NCBI RefSeq assembly: GCF_020687825.1 | Contig: NZ_JAJEWP010000004.1 | Span: forward strand, 248,001 to 312,000 | Length of the DNA: 64,000 bases | Direction of reading: 5' to 3' | DNA from: Fluctibacter halophilus | GTDB lineage: Bacteria > Pseudomonadota > Gammaproteobacteria > Enterobacterales > Alteromonadaceae | Shown here: positions 22,165 to 31,379 of the stretch, piece after piece | Layout of the letters: every line of letters begins with the position of its first letter | Numbering within the stretch: the stretch's first letter is position 1 | Translations under genes and position numbers: made by a program | The notes under the pieces: model-generated | The model's database searches: none | The model's input: the letters and a program-made list of their open reading frames with translations, nothing else | Told to the model about the DNA's origin: nothing

Positions 22165-23106
22165 ATGACTCATCAGCCCGCCATCTCTATTCTGAGCCGG
22201 GACGCCCAGCAGTATGCGGCGCTTCTCACACAGGCATCGTCGGATCTCACCTTGTGTCAGGTCCTTGATACGGTTCCCGCAGACTTTCAATGTGCACAGA
22301 CAGAAGTATTGCTGTGTGATCCGGATCTGGGGGCCAAAGCTGTTCGCCACATGCCATCGCTGCGCTGGGTACAGTCGACCTGGGCAGGCGTTGCGCCATT
22401 GCTTTGCGAACCTCAGCCTGACTGGCAACTCACCGGCATCAAAGGGATCTTCGGTCCACAGATGAGAGAGTTTGTACTCACTTACCTGTTGTACTTCGTG
22501 CGCAGGGTGGAGGCGTTCCAAACCTTGCAAAGGCAATCCTTGTGGGCCCCCTTACGGCCCGGCATTCTGCGCGGTAAAACCCTGGGACTGGCCGGCGTCG
22601 GTGACATCGGCCGCAGTGTGGCCGAAGCGGCCAGCGGGTTGGGCATGAAGGTCCATGGCCTTAGTTTGCGCAGCCGTGACTGTTCAACTGTCGAACAGTA
22701 CTTCTCACCCAGCGAAAAAGTGGCTTTCGCCGCGTCGGTAGACTATCTGGTGGGCCTGTTGCCTGCCACTGACGCCACTGCACATCTGATTGACGCTGAT
22801 ATGTTGGCAGCCTTGCCGCCTCATGGGGTGGTTATCAACGCGGGCAGAGCATCGACCCTGGACCACAGTGCTCTGCGTGAATGTCTGCAACGGGGGCACC
22901 TTGCAGGCGCGGTGCTGGATGTTTTGCCGTCAGAACCTCTGCCGGATGATGACCCATTGTGGCGCACACCAAATTGTCTCATCACCCAGCACACGGCGGC
23001 GCTTTCACACCCCGAAGAAATCGCGCGTATTTTCATCAACAATGTGCAAAAATACCGCGATGGACAGCCGTTGAACTATACTGTGGATTGGCACAACGGC
23101 TACTAA
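22165..23106 (+). CDS. D-2-hydroxyacid dehydrogenase, GhrA-like
   Basis: A 313-residue NAD(P)-dependent 2-hydroxyacid dehydrogenase, nearest in look to glyoxylate/hydroxypyruvate reductase A. The Rossmann motif is GLAGVGDIGRSVAEAA at about residues 138-153; the catalytic Arg is in INAGRAS, the Glu in LPSEPL and the His in TQHTAALS. Such enzymes reduce 2-oxoacids. The ATG at 22165 is preceded by AAGGA at a long spacing of about 13 bases. Being divergent from the PLP enzyme with only 113 bases between them suggests linked regulation, for instance reduction of an oxoacid made by that enzyme. That link is a guess. Confidence 0.88.
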   Translation: MTHQPAISILSRDAQQYAALLTQASSDLTLCQVLDTVPADFQCAQTEVLLCDPDLGAKAVRHMPSLRWVQSTWAGVAPLLCEPQPDWQLTGIKGIFGPQMREFVLTYLLYFVRRVEAFQTLQRQSLWAPLRPGILRGKTLGLAGVGDIGRSVAEAASGLGMKVHGLSLRSRDCSTVEQYFSPSEKVAFAASVDYLVGLLPATDATAHLIDADMLAALPPHGVVINAGRASTLDHSALRECLQRGHLAGAVLDVLPSEPLPDDDPLWRTPNCLITQHTAALSHPEEIARIFINNVQKYRDGQPLNYTVDWHNGY

Positions 23107-23155
23107 GTTGCGAGGACCTTGATCGCGAATCGCAGCGCATAAGGTACCTAACATC

Positions 23156-24184
23156 ATGTCAAAACCCAGTCACCAATGGGCGCCAGACCAAGGATCGGAG
23201 GAACGTGCTGACATGTTATCGAAACCACGGCAGATTGATGAATACATTCTGCTAACCCTTAGCGGTGCGACAGCTGTTGCACTAACCCCTTTTGCCATAT
23301 ACCGCATCTGGACCCATGAATGGAACGTCGCCATTTTGGACAGCGCTGCCGTGTTGCTGGCGGCTGTTTTATGGACCCACGTGTGGCGCACCGGTCAGAC
23401 CTTATGGGCAGGACGTATTCTGGCCAGCCTGTGTCTGATTGTGGCCATCATCACCTTGTTGCTGCGCGGCGCGGAACAAATCTTGTGGGTTTATCCGGCG
23501 CTGACGGCGACCTTTTTTCTGATCCCACCGCGCATAGCGGCAGTCATGGCCACCATTCTGCTGGCGGTCGCCACGATAATCTTGTGGCCGGAGCTCACAC
23601 AGGTTAAAGCGGCTGAATTTTTGGTCTCATCCATTGCCACCATGATGTTCAGTTTTGCGTTCGCTGATCGCATGCGCGACCAGCACAAACGTCTCGAATT
23701 GCTAGCCAATCAGGATGCTCTCACCGGGGCGGGTAACCGTCACGCCATGGAAAAGAAACTGCTCGATGTCATGGCGTTCCAACGACGTAACCAGGATACG
23801 CCAGCATCACTGATCATCCTTGACCTGGATCGCTTCAAAACCATCAATGATACCCACGGTCACGGCGTTGGCGACGCCGTACTGATCGAACTGGTCAAAA
23901 CCATCAGTGGACGGATCCGCAGTACAGACACGGTGTTTCGGTTTGGCGGTGAGGAGTTTGTGGTCATTGCAGAAAATACCTCTCTGCCTGACGCCAGCGT
24001 TTTGGCCGAGGAATTATGTTGTGCGGTGCGCAACAATCCTTACTTGCGCGAGTACCATGTCACCGTCTCGATAGGAACCGCACAATTCAAGCCTTCGGAA
24101 TCAGCATTTGAATGGTTAGGTCGGGCCGACAAGGCCATGTACCGCGCCAAAGAGTCTGGCCGCGATGGCTGCTTTACCGGCTAA
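23156..24184 (+). CDS. Membrane diguanylate cyclase (GGDEF)
   Basis: A 342-residue diguanylate cyclase that would make cyclic di-GMP from GTP. The N-terminal half has about five to six transmembrane helices (from YILLTLSGATAVALTPF to FLVSSIATMMFSFAFA), serving as an unknown sensor. The GGDEF domain starts at LANQDALTGAGNRHA; the active-site signature is GGEEF, and an allosteric I-site RSTD lies exactly five residues before it, so product inhibition is likely. The start is uncertain: ATG 23156 or ATG 23213, the latter with GGAGG 11 bases upstream. It is convergent with the thioredoxin-like gene 13 bases away. Confidence 0.93.
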   Translation: MSKPSHQWAPDQGSEERADMLSKPRQIDEYILLTLSGATAVALTPFAIYRIWTHEWNVAILDSAAVLLAAVLWTHVWRTGQTLWAGRILASLCLIVAIITLLLRGAEQILWVYPALTATFFLIPPRIAAVMATILLAVATIILWPELTQVKAAEFLVSSIATMMFSFAFADRMRDQHKRLELLANQDALTGAGNRHAMEKKLLDVMAFQRRNQDTPASLIILDLDRFKTINDTHGHGVGDAVLIELVKTISGRIRSTDTVFRFGGEEFVVIAENTSLPDASVLAEELCCAVRNNPYLREYHVTVSIGTAQFKPSESAFEWLGRADKAMYRAKESGRDGCFTG

Positions 24185-24197
24185 AAACAACGCTGTC

Positions 24198-24935
24198 TTA
24201 TAGTGCCAGCGGGGCAGGTTCTTGCGGTAGCTGGGTGTCTCCGCCCAGTGCCTTATCGAGTTGCTGTTGCAGAACACCGCGGTACTCACGCACCGCTTTC
24301 CATGCAGCGTCAAACTGTGCAGGCTTTTCACCTTCCACTGCAGCGCGCAATAACGGCGACAACGCATCAAACCCGTCCTGCAGTTTGTCAGTATGTTCGA
24401 TGAAGTAAGCCTGCACAGGCGCTGGCAGCGTGCTGAAGTTCTGTACACTACCCAAGGGTGCATCCAACGCCTTCAACAATTCACGCTGCATATCCTGCAC
24501 AGTATGGCTCGCTGCGTTATGCCAGAAGGCGATGGCGTCACCGTTTAGCAATTGCTGCCCGTCGGCTGATAGTGCATACACACTGGGCGTACCGTAGTAG
24601 CCAGGGTAACCGATTTCACCGAGCAGCCGCGCGCGACTTTGTAGGTAGCCCACATCCACAAACTGGATCCGAAACCGCTCAACAAGCCATGGGTGCATGG
24701 CCGTTGTCGAAAATACATCCGCCAGGGCCCGACTGTCATGGCACCACTCTGCTCCCAATACCACCAGCAAAGGGCGCTCATCGGCGCTTACAAGCGCTTG
24801 CTGATAGTGGCGCAGATATTCACCGGGGGTAAAGGTGTACGCCGCCAATCGCTGCTGTGAAGAGGATTCATCTGCCTCGACCACTGCACACCACAACAAC
24901 AAACATAAAATCAGACAATAGCGCGCTGCAACCAT
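24198..24935 (-). CDS. Exported thioredoxin-fold protein with CxxS active site
   Basis: A 245-residue predicted periplasmic protein. The signal peptide is YCLILCLLLWCAVVEA; the mature protein has a thioredoxin-like domain with LVVLGAEWCHDSRALADVF. The second cysteine of the usual CxxC is replaced by serine (C-H-D-S), which in the thioredoxin superfamily favours isomerase, glutaredoxin-like monothiol or binding roles rather than dithiol reduction. A cis-proline is present in YYGTPSVYAL. The C-terminal 90 residues are helical and not recognised. The start at 24935 gives a clean signal peptide; ATG 24971 is an alternative that would lengthen it. Confidence 0.75.
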   Translation of the reverse strand: MVAARYCLILCLLLWCAVVEADESSSQQRLAAYTFTPGEYLRHYQQALVSADERPLLVVLGAEWCHDSRALADVFSTTAMHPWLVERFRIQFVDVGYLQSRARLLGEIGYPGYYGTPSVYALSADGQQLLNGDAIAFWHNAASHTVQDMQRELLKALDAPLGSVQNFSTLPAPVQAYFIEHTDKLQDGFDALSPLLRAAVEGEKPAQFDAAWKAVREYRGVLQQQLDKALGGDTQLPQEPAPLAL

Positions 24936-25054
24936 CGGGAAGGTACCTTCATCAAAAACTGCCAATAACATACGGTACGGCGTTTAACCACGCAAGACGC
25001 ACCGCTGGATTTCCGCTATCCTTAGCACACTTTATGACAAGGAATACACCGTAA

Positions 25055-25411
25055 ATGACGACTTCAGACTGGTATCACATGCCGCCAGAGCAACGCCTTA
25101 AACGCACCATCGATGGATTCAAATCCGAACAGGCACTGTGGATTTTGACCGACAATGACGGTGCTGTGATGCTCACCACCGATGAAGGAGACGGCATTCC
25201 CGTTTGGCCGACCCAGGCATTGGCCAAAGACTGGGCTAACAATGAATGGTCATCCTGCACCCCTAAAGGAATCCCACTGACCGACTGGTTGGATCGCTGG
25301 ACCGATGGTCTGGCTGAAGATGAAGTGGATGTGGTGATTTGCCCGGTACCGGGAGAGGACGGGTTGATCATTTCCTCTGACGAACTGGCTCACTATCTGA
25401 CTGAGATGTAA
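25055..25411 (+). CDS. DUF2750 family protein
   Basis: A 118-residue acidic cytoplasmic protein of the DUF2750 family, with the typical TTDEGDGIPVWPTQALAKDWA core and a C-terminal stretch VVICPVPGEDGLIISSDELAHYL. The family is uncharacterised and often found as a single small gene. AAGGAA lies about 10 bases before the ATG. The upstream 119 bases divide it from the divergent thioredoxin-like gene. A perfect bidirectional terminator follows. Confidence 0.8.
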   Translation: MTTSDWYHMPPEQRLKRTIDGFKSEQALWILTDNDGAVMLTTDEGDGIPVWPTQALAKDWANNEWSSCTPKGIPLTDWLDRWTDGLAEDEVDVVICPVPGEDGLIISSDELAHYLTEM

Positions 25412-25435
25412 TTCACACTGCAGAGCATAAAAAAA

Positions 25436-25463
25436 GGCCACCGAACGATTCGGTGGCCTTTTT
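25436..25463. terminator. Bidirectional rho-independent terminator
   Basis: A perfect 10-bp stem, GGCCACCGAA (25436-25445) / TTCGGTGGCC (25449-25458) with loop CGA, is preceded by a run of A and followed by T5G. It ends the DUF2750 transcript and that of the convergent subtilisin gene. Confidence 0.95.
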
Positions 25464-25479
25464 GTTTATCCGCTTTCGG

Positions 25480-27318
25480 TTAGAAAACCACGGTTTGCGT
25501 CGCGCTACAGGTGTTGCTGGCTTCTTCACAAACCTGATAGTCATAGCTACCGCCACCTTTGGTGTTCAGGGCATCGGTATAGCTACCATCATTGTTCGTG
25601 GTGTCAATCAGCTGACCATCGCGATAGATATCAACATTGGTCGTCTGAGCGCCGCTCCATGATAAATCAACCATTTGCAGGCCACGTTGCTTATAGCCGG
25701 TTGCAGACAGGCTAAAGTCGCCGCCAGTGCCACCACCGTTGTCGCCACCGCCGTTGTTACCGCCACAAGGATTTGCTGTCAGGTACGCATCAGCATCTGC
25801 CGCTTTTACGATACCGTAACCAAACTTGTCGTCTTTGCCTGCCACACCCGCATCTTGTGCCGTTGCTTTGAAGGCTGCACGAATATCTTCGCCGCTACAT
25901 TCAGGGTGATTTGACCATACCAATGCAGCCAAGCCTGCCACTGCAGGGGTTGCCATTGATGTACCACTCATCAGGCCATAGTCACTGGCACCAATGTTGA
26001 TGTCCATGGTCGCAGCAGCCAACAGTGCGCTACGATCTTCCAGCGCGGCACCGACAGCAGGGATGGTTGTGGTGTTGGTGTCACCCAACGTGCCGTACAG
26101 CATACCGGCTTCGTTATTGATGATAACCGCACCAATACCACCGGACGCTTCACAGTTGTTGACCTTGTCAAAGAACGAGATGTTGCCCCGGTCGATGACA
26201 CAGATTTTACCACTTGCCGCGCCGTCTACTGCTTCAGCAGTACCCATGAAGTAGGTGCTGCCACTGGCGTTACCGGCATTCTCCATTGCAGAAGAGGCTA
26301 CTGCTGCACCATCAGCTGTCAGGCTGGCAGAGGTTGCCATGCCCGCAGGGTAAGTGGACAGGGTATCCACGCCACCGGCAGTGACTTCTACACAGATGGT
26401 TTCATCGGTGGTGGCACGCTTGCCACGGCCAGAAGTACAACTAGGGAATTGGGAGAAATCCGCAATGTTATTGTCAGCATCGTTGGCACCGATCATCATG
26501 ATCGACGAGTAACCTGCCGGATAAGAACGCACGTTATTGCCGTCATTACCGGCCGCTGCGACCACCAGACCGCCTGCGTCGCGGAAGGCATTAAAGGCGT
26601 TTTCTTCGGTGTTGTTAGCACCGCCGCCACCCAAACTCATGTTGATGATGTTGGCACCGGCCTGGGTACATTTCTGCGCGGCATAAGCCAGATCAGACGA
26701 GTAGCCCCAACCTTCTGCGTTAAATACCTTGATGATGTGCATATCAACGCCAGGGGCCATGCCGACAACACCAACATTGTTATCTGCGGCACCAATAGTA
26801 CCCGCTACGTGCGTACCGTGAGGACCACCATTCTCGTACCAGTTTCCGGTACCGGAATCGTTGTCACCGGTAATCGCTGACCAGTTGAAATCAGGGTTTG
26901 AAGCGTCCAGACCGGAGTCAATGACACACACTTTCATGCCCGCATTGGGGTTAAAGGTCAGTTGATCCGCCTGAGACTGGTAAACCGCGTACGGTGTTAC
27001 CTGTTGTTGCATGGGGTCGCCGGCATCATCATTGTACATCGCCAGTGGACGACGAACCTGATCTGCCTCGACCAGTTTTACATGGGGGTTATTCAGCAGG
27101 CCTTTGACATCGTCCAGTGACTTGCCTGGGAATTCTGCCGCGATGAATCCTTCAGCATCGATTTTTACCTGACCGCCGTATTGCTTGGTCAGGGCTTTAA
27201 CAATGCCTTTGCCTGGATTATCAACCTGAATAACGTAACGTTCTGCTGCCTGTACGGAAGCCGCGCCAAGTGCAAGTAGGGTGGCTGCGGCCAATGGAGT
27301 GATTTTATTATTTAACAT
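25480..27318 (-). CDS. Secreted subtilisin-like serine protease (S8) with PA domain
   Basis: A 612-residue extracellular protease. Order: signal peptide (ATLLALGAASVQA), an inhibitor-I9-like propeptide to about residue 95, the S8 catalytic domain with Asp in CVIDSG (near 131), His in GTHVAGTIG (near 167) and Ser in SGTSMATP (near 451), a protease-associated (PA) domain inserted between the His and Ser parts (GKICVIDRGNISF), a Gly/Asn-rich linker, and a C-terminal fibronectin III-like domain of about 85 residues. The start at 27318 is preferred: AGGAAG lies 8 bases ahead, inside the longer frame. It is probably secreted by a type II system for scavenging proteins. Confidence 0.93.
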   Translation of the reverse strand: MLNNKITPLAAATLLALGAASVQAAERYVIQVDNPGKGIVKALTKQYGGQVKIDAEGFIAAEFPGKSLDDVKGLLNNPHVKLVEADQVRRPLAMYNDDAGDPMQQQVTPYAVYQSQADQLTFNPNAGMKVCVIDSGLDASNPDFNWSAITGDNDSGTGNWYENGGPHGTHVAGTIGAADNNVGVVGMAPGVDMHIIKVFNAEGWGYSSDLAYAAQKCTQAGANIINMSLGGGGANNTEENAFNAFRDAGGLVVAAAGNDGNNVRSYPAGYSSIMMIGANDADNNIADFSQFPSCTSGRGKRATTDETICVEVTAGGVDTLSTYPAGMATSASLTADGAAVASSAMENAGNASGSTYFMGTAEAVDGAASGKICVIDRGNISFFDKVNNCEASGGIGAVIINNEAGMLYGTLGDTNTTTIPAVGAALEDRSALLAAATMDINIGASDYGLMSGTSMATPAVAGLAALVWSNHPECSGEDIRAAFKATAQDAGVAGKDDKFGYGIVKAADADAYLTANPCGGNNGGGDNGGGTGGDFSLSATGYKQRGLQMVDLSWSGAQTTNVDIYRDGQLIDTTNNDGSYTDALNTKGGGSYDYQVCEEASNTCSATQTVVF

Positions 27319-27588
27319 AGGATTGCTTCCTAACAACGTGTTGCTCTTTTTATAATGGGTTGCTACGCGGAGATCCGCTGGCGTAGAGAGGAACTCTTTA
27401 TTGTATTTTTATCGACGTAGCTTATGACGAACTATGCGTTCGGGTTATTGAACCTACCCATTTGTGGGCAGCGCTGCAATTATCATCACGCACGTGCCCA
27501 CAAAAAAGCGACAAATCAGGTTAAATCCTTGTAAAAATTAGGATGAACATCCTATAAACTGGCGAGCTTCACGACGAACTGCTCAATT
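27319..27588. other. Intergenic region upstream of the subtilisin gene
   Basis: These 270 bases carry the protease promoter on the minus strand, which I could not pin down. They also contain an imperfect stem CTACGC/GCGTAG (27363-27386) in the likely 5' leader of the protease mRNA, and at the far end the terminator of the GST gene. No ORF or RNA gene was found. Confidence 0.4.
27531..27554 (-). terminator. Probable terminator of the RND-GST operon
   Basis: On the minus strand TAGGATG-TT-CATCCTA (27539-27554) forms a 7-bp stem that is followed by ATTTTTAC. It lies 35 bases after the GST stop codon. The stem is short and AT-rich, so termination may be partial. Confidence 0.5.
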
Positions 27589-28158
27589 TTAGCGACGAGG
27601 GTCGGTTTTTTGCGCCCAGTCATTGTTTTGGTGTCTTTGCAGGAACCCATTCAATGCCGGATATCCGGACAGGTCCCACAACGCCCGAAACGCAATCCAG
27701 TCCAGCAGACAAAACAGGGAAATCGCCAGATAGTCCCACTTACTGAACTGCCCTTCCTGAACACATTGTTCAAGGTGAACAAGAATGCCCTCAACCCGTT
27801 CGCGCTGAATATTGAAGTACAGTACGTCGTCGTTGATATCGAAGCCGGAGCGGGTCAGTATCAGCAGTTGCACCAGTGAATCATTGGCGGCATCGATGAC
27901 ACTCAGGGTATTTTCCTGATCCCATGTCAGTCGCGAATGCTGGAATGACTCACTCAGAAAACGGTGTATCTGACGGGAGTCGAAGATCACCTGACCATCT
28001 GCCTCAAGCATGGGGATCTTCAACGTCGGGTTTTTATCTGCCAATTGTTTGCGATCACCAGCGAAGATTTGCCAGTCAACAAATTCATGCGCGGTATCCG
28101 CCAGAAACATGCGAATACGACGTACATAAGGTGATGTGGTAGAACCGTATAAAATCAT
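27589..28158 (-). CDS. Glutathione S-transferase family protein
   Basis: A 189-residue GST-like protein. The N-terminal thioredoxin fold has the substrate segment STTSPYVRRIRMFL (with serine/threonine but no catalytic cysteine), the cis-proline in LKIPMLE and the glutathione-contacting FDSRQIHRFL. The C-terminal helical domain is DUF- or YfcF-like. ATG 28158 has AGGAG about 10 bases upstream and gives MILYGS; the longer frame lacks a good site. It follows the RND pump genes by 50 bases in the same direction, so it may belong to that operon and work in detoxification. Confidence 0.85.
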   Translation of the reverse strand: MILYGSTTSPYVRRIRMFLADTAHEFVDWQIFAGDRKQLADKNPTLKIPMLEADGQVIFDSRQIHRFLSESFQHSRLTWDQENTLSVIDAANDSLVQLLILTRSGFDINDDVLYFNIQRERVEGILVHLEQCVQEGQFSKWDYLAISLFCLLDWIAFRALWDLSGYPALNGFLQRHQNNDWAQKTDPRR

Positions 28159-28208
28159 CTGCAGCAAGCTCCTATAAATCCGTATCACAGGTCTATGTTG
28201 AGTGAAAA

Positions 28209-31200
28209 TCAGGGGTGCTGAATACGCACCACCTTGTCTTCGATGTAGGAATGTTCAGGGTCTGATTCGCCGGTTGCATTGTCATGCTCCGATGCAGTAT
28301 CACGCCGCTCACCTTTGAGTGCCAATAAACAAGGGGTTAATACCAACGTCAGTAACGTGGCAAAGGCGAGGCCCCCTGCAACCGCCGTCGCCAGTTGCGA
28401 CCACCACTGTGTGGAGGGGCCGCCGATATCCACTTGGCGACCGACAAAATCAATGTTCACTTCAGCCACCATCGGTAAAAGGCCCAATATGGTGGTTACC
28501 GTGGTCATCATGACCGGACGCAGGCGTTGCGCACCAGTGCGCAGGATAGCCTCGGTCATGCCCATGCCTTCGCGACGCAACACGTTGAAGGTATCAATCA
28601 GCACAATGTTGTTATTTACCACAATGCCCGCCAGCGCAATCACACCAATCCCTGACATCACGATACCAAAAGGCTTCTGGGCAATCACCAGTGCGAGAAA
28701 AACCCCGACAGTGGAAAACAATACGGCGCTGAGGATCAGAAACGCCTGATAGAAACTGTTGAACTGTGTCACCAGAATGATCGCCATCACAAAAAGGGCC
28801 ACTGCGAACGCCTGCTCAAGAAACAGTTCTGACTCCTGCTGCTGTTCATTCTGGCCCTTAATGGTCAGGTTGACCCGCGGGTCAATGCCGACTTCTGGCA
28901 GCGCCTGTTGCAGTGATTCAAGCACGTTTTTTAACTGCGCCCCAGGCACCAGGTTGGCTTCAACCTGCAATACACGGCGACTGTCAATGTGACGGATCAG
29001 GTCGGTTTTGGACTGCGGGATGCGCTCGACAAAGTTACTCAGGGGCACCATACCGTATGGCGTATTGACCCGCAAAACGTCCAACTGCCCAATGTAACGC
29101 TGTTCCAGCGGATAACGCACCCGGATATCGATTTCATCGTCCACATCGTCGGGGCGATATTCGCCGATTTTGAGGCCGTTGGTGACCAGTTGTACCGCGT
29201 TGCCCACCAAGGTGGCATCAGCACCAAAACGCGCAGCATCATCACGTTCTACTTTGAGCTGCCATTCGATCCCTGGCTTGGGCGCCGTATCACCGATGGC
29301 GGTCAACTGCCCATTTGCTTGCATGGCGGCACGCAGCTTATAGGCGGCGTCGCTGAGCAATTCAGGAAACCGGGATGACAGCTGAACCTGGACGTCTTTG
29401 CCCTGCTGCGGACCGTTCTGATCCGGCGCGATTTCAATGTCCATACCCGGTAGATCACCGATGCGAGCCTGCACCTCTTCGATGATGTCATCGGAATGGG
29501 GACGTAAATGCCAATCCACCAGGTTCATGCGCAAATAGCCCACCTGATCACGGCCGCCGGTGCGGGAATACAGGGTTTCAATTGACGGCATATCAATGAT
29601 CCGCTGCTCCACATCCCGGATCAACACATCCTTCTCATAGATCGACATATCTCCCGTGGAGCGCACCGTAATGTTGACCCCTGAACTGTCCACATGAGGG
29701 AAAAACTGCACCCCCAGACCCGACATGCCATAAGCGGTAAAACTCAGCACCGCGATCACCAGCGCTGTCGCCAAGATTTTCCAGGGGTGTTTGATCGCCA
29801 CCTCCAGCATGCGCACGTAGCGTCCGGTAAACCCCTGCAATTTGGTGATATCGCCATGTTCGGCTTCAAGCATCTGCTCGCGGGTGTTGGGATCCACATA
29901 ACGGGGTTTTCCCATTACAACCCCCAACGTTGGCACGAACACCAGCGCCATCACCAACGACGCAGACAACACGGCGATCAGGGTGAACGGCAAATACTTC
30001 ATGAATTCACCCATCATCCCGGGCCAGAACATCAACGGTGCGAAGGCCGCAAGCGTGGTGGCGGTTGAAGCAATTATCGGCCAGGCCATACGCTGAGCGG
30101 CTTTGGCATAGGCCTGACGCTTGTCCATGCCCTCGCTCATGCATCGGTCTGCAAACTCGGTCACCACAATGGCCCCATCCACCAGCATTCCCACTGCCAT
30201 GATCAGTGAGAACAACACCACCATGTTCAGGGTATAGCCAAATAGCGAGAGGATCAGAATGCCGGTCAGAAAGGATCCGGGAATGGAAATGCCCACCAAT
30301 GCTGCCGTGCGAACGCCAAGGATGGCAACGATGACGATGGCCACCAGGATCACAGCACTGGAGACATTGTTCTGCAAATCCGACAGCATCATGTTGACGT
30401 CAATGGTCTGATCGCCGGTGTAGGTGACCTTAACCGTCTTCGGCCACATCGGGCTCTGCTGGACTTCCGAAACCAGCGCTTTGACTTTTTCAACCGTCAG
30501 CAGGATATTTTCTCCGGGGCGTTTTTTCACTTCCAGCGACACCGACGGTGTGGCATCCAGACGGGCAAAACTGCTCGGATCTTTATAGGAACGACGTACC
30601 TGGGCAACATCGGCGAACGTGATCACCCGATCGCCGTCGACCTTGACCGGTTGCTCCATTACGTCTTTCACCGACTCAAACACAGACGGCACTTTGACCG
30701 CAAAACTACCTTTGCCGTTATCCAGCGTGCCGGCAGGAACAAGACGATTGTTGCGCGACAGCAGGTTAAAAATATCACTCTGATCGAGCCCATAGGACTC
30801 CATCAGCAAGGGGTCGACAATCACTTCGACCAGGTCCTCGCGGTCGCCACCGATTTCAACCTCCAGAATTTCCCGCAACCCTTCCAGGTTGTTTTTTAAC
30901 TCCCGGGCCAGACTCAACAAGGCGCGCAGCGATGCTTCACCGGACAGGACAACGGTGACCACCGCCTGTTCACCGGCCATGGTCACTTCATGGATAGTCG
31001 GCTCTTCACTCTCAGACGGCAACTTGGCGCGAGCAACGGTGACCTTGTCGCGTACATCGGCAAGGGCTTCCTTGGCATCAAAGCCGGCAATAAATTCCAT
31101 CGTAATACTGGCAAACCCTTCACCCGCAGTGGCTTTCATTTCCTTGATGCCATCAATACTGCGCAGTTCACGTTCCATCGGTTTGACCAGCATGCGCTCG

Positions 31201-31379
31201 GCGTCCTCAGGGGAAATGCCGTCATGCACAATCGACACATAAATAAACGGGATCGGTACATCAGGATTGGATTCTTTGGGAATCGTCGCGTAGGTGACGG
31301 CACCTGCCACCAACAGCAGAATGAAAATCATCAGCACCGTGCGGGTGCGCAATAAGGCCGCTGAAATAAAGCTTCTCAT
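28209..31379 (-). CDS. RND efflux transporter permease, AcrB/MexF-like
   Basis: Inner-membrane pump subunit of a resistance-nodulation-division complex, 1056 residues, driven by the proton gradient. Twelve membrane helices are arranged in two halves, with large periplasmic loops. The proton-relay region in helix 4 is VGMLVDGAIVVTE (key Asp), and the second half repeats IALAGIVVNNNIVLID. Its type is close to the divergent, single-operon AcrB-like pumps common in marine gammaproteobacteria; the substrate cannot be read from sequence. The ATG overlaps the stop of the membrane fusion gene (TGATG). No outer-membrane channel gene is adjacent, so a TolC encoded elsewhere is needed. Confidence 0.93.
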   Translation of the reverse strand: MRSFISAALLRTRTVLMIFILLLVAGAVTYATIPKESNPDVPIPFIYVSIVHDGISPEDAERMLVKPMERELRSIDGIKEMKATAGEGFASITMEFIAGFDAKEALADVRDKVTVARAKLPSESEEPTIHEVTMAGEQAVVTVVLSGEASLRALLSLARELKNNLEGLREILEVEIGGDREDLVEVIVDPLLMESYGLDQSDIFNLLSRNNRLVPAGTLDNGKGSFAVKVPSVFESVKDVMEQPVKVDGDRVITFADVAQVRRSYKDPSSFARLDATPSVSLEVKKRPGENILLTVEKVKALVSEVQQSPMWPKTVKVTYTGDQTIDVNMMLSDLQNNVSSAVILVAIVIVAILGVRTAALVGISIPGSFLTGILILSLFGYTLNMVVLFSLIMAVGMLVDGAIVVTEFADRCMSEGMDKRQAYAKAAQRMAWPIIASTATTLAAFAPLMFWPGMMGEFMKYLPFTLIAVLSASLVMALVFVPTLGVVMGKPRYVDPNTREQMLEAEHGDITKLQGFTGRYVRMLEVAIKHPWKILATALVIAVLSFTAYGMSGLGVQFFPHVDSSGVNITVRSTGDMSIYEKDVLIRDVEQRIIDMPSIETLYSRTGGRDQVGYLRMNLVDWHLRPHSDDIIEEVQARIGDLPGMDIEIAPDQNGPQQGKDVQVQLSSRFPELLSDAAYKLRAAMQANGQLTAIGDTAPKPGIEWQLKVERDDAARFGADATLVGNAVQLVTNGLKIGEYRPDDVDDEIDIRVRYPLEQRYIGQLDVLRVNTPYGMVPLSNFVERIPQSKTDLIRHIDSRRVLQVEANLVPGAQLKNVLESLQQALPEVGIDPRVNLTIKGQNEQQQESELFLEQAFAVALFVMAIILVTQFNSFYQAFLILSAVLFSTVGVFLALVIAQKPFGIVMSGIGVIALAGIVVNNNIVLIDTFNVLRREGMGMTEAILRTGAQRLRPVMMTTVTTILGLLPMVAEVNIDFVGRQVDIGGPSTQWWSQLATAVAGGLAFATLLTLVLTPCLLALKGERRDTASEHDNATGESDPEHSYIEDKVVRIQHP

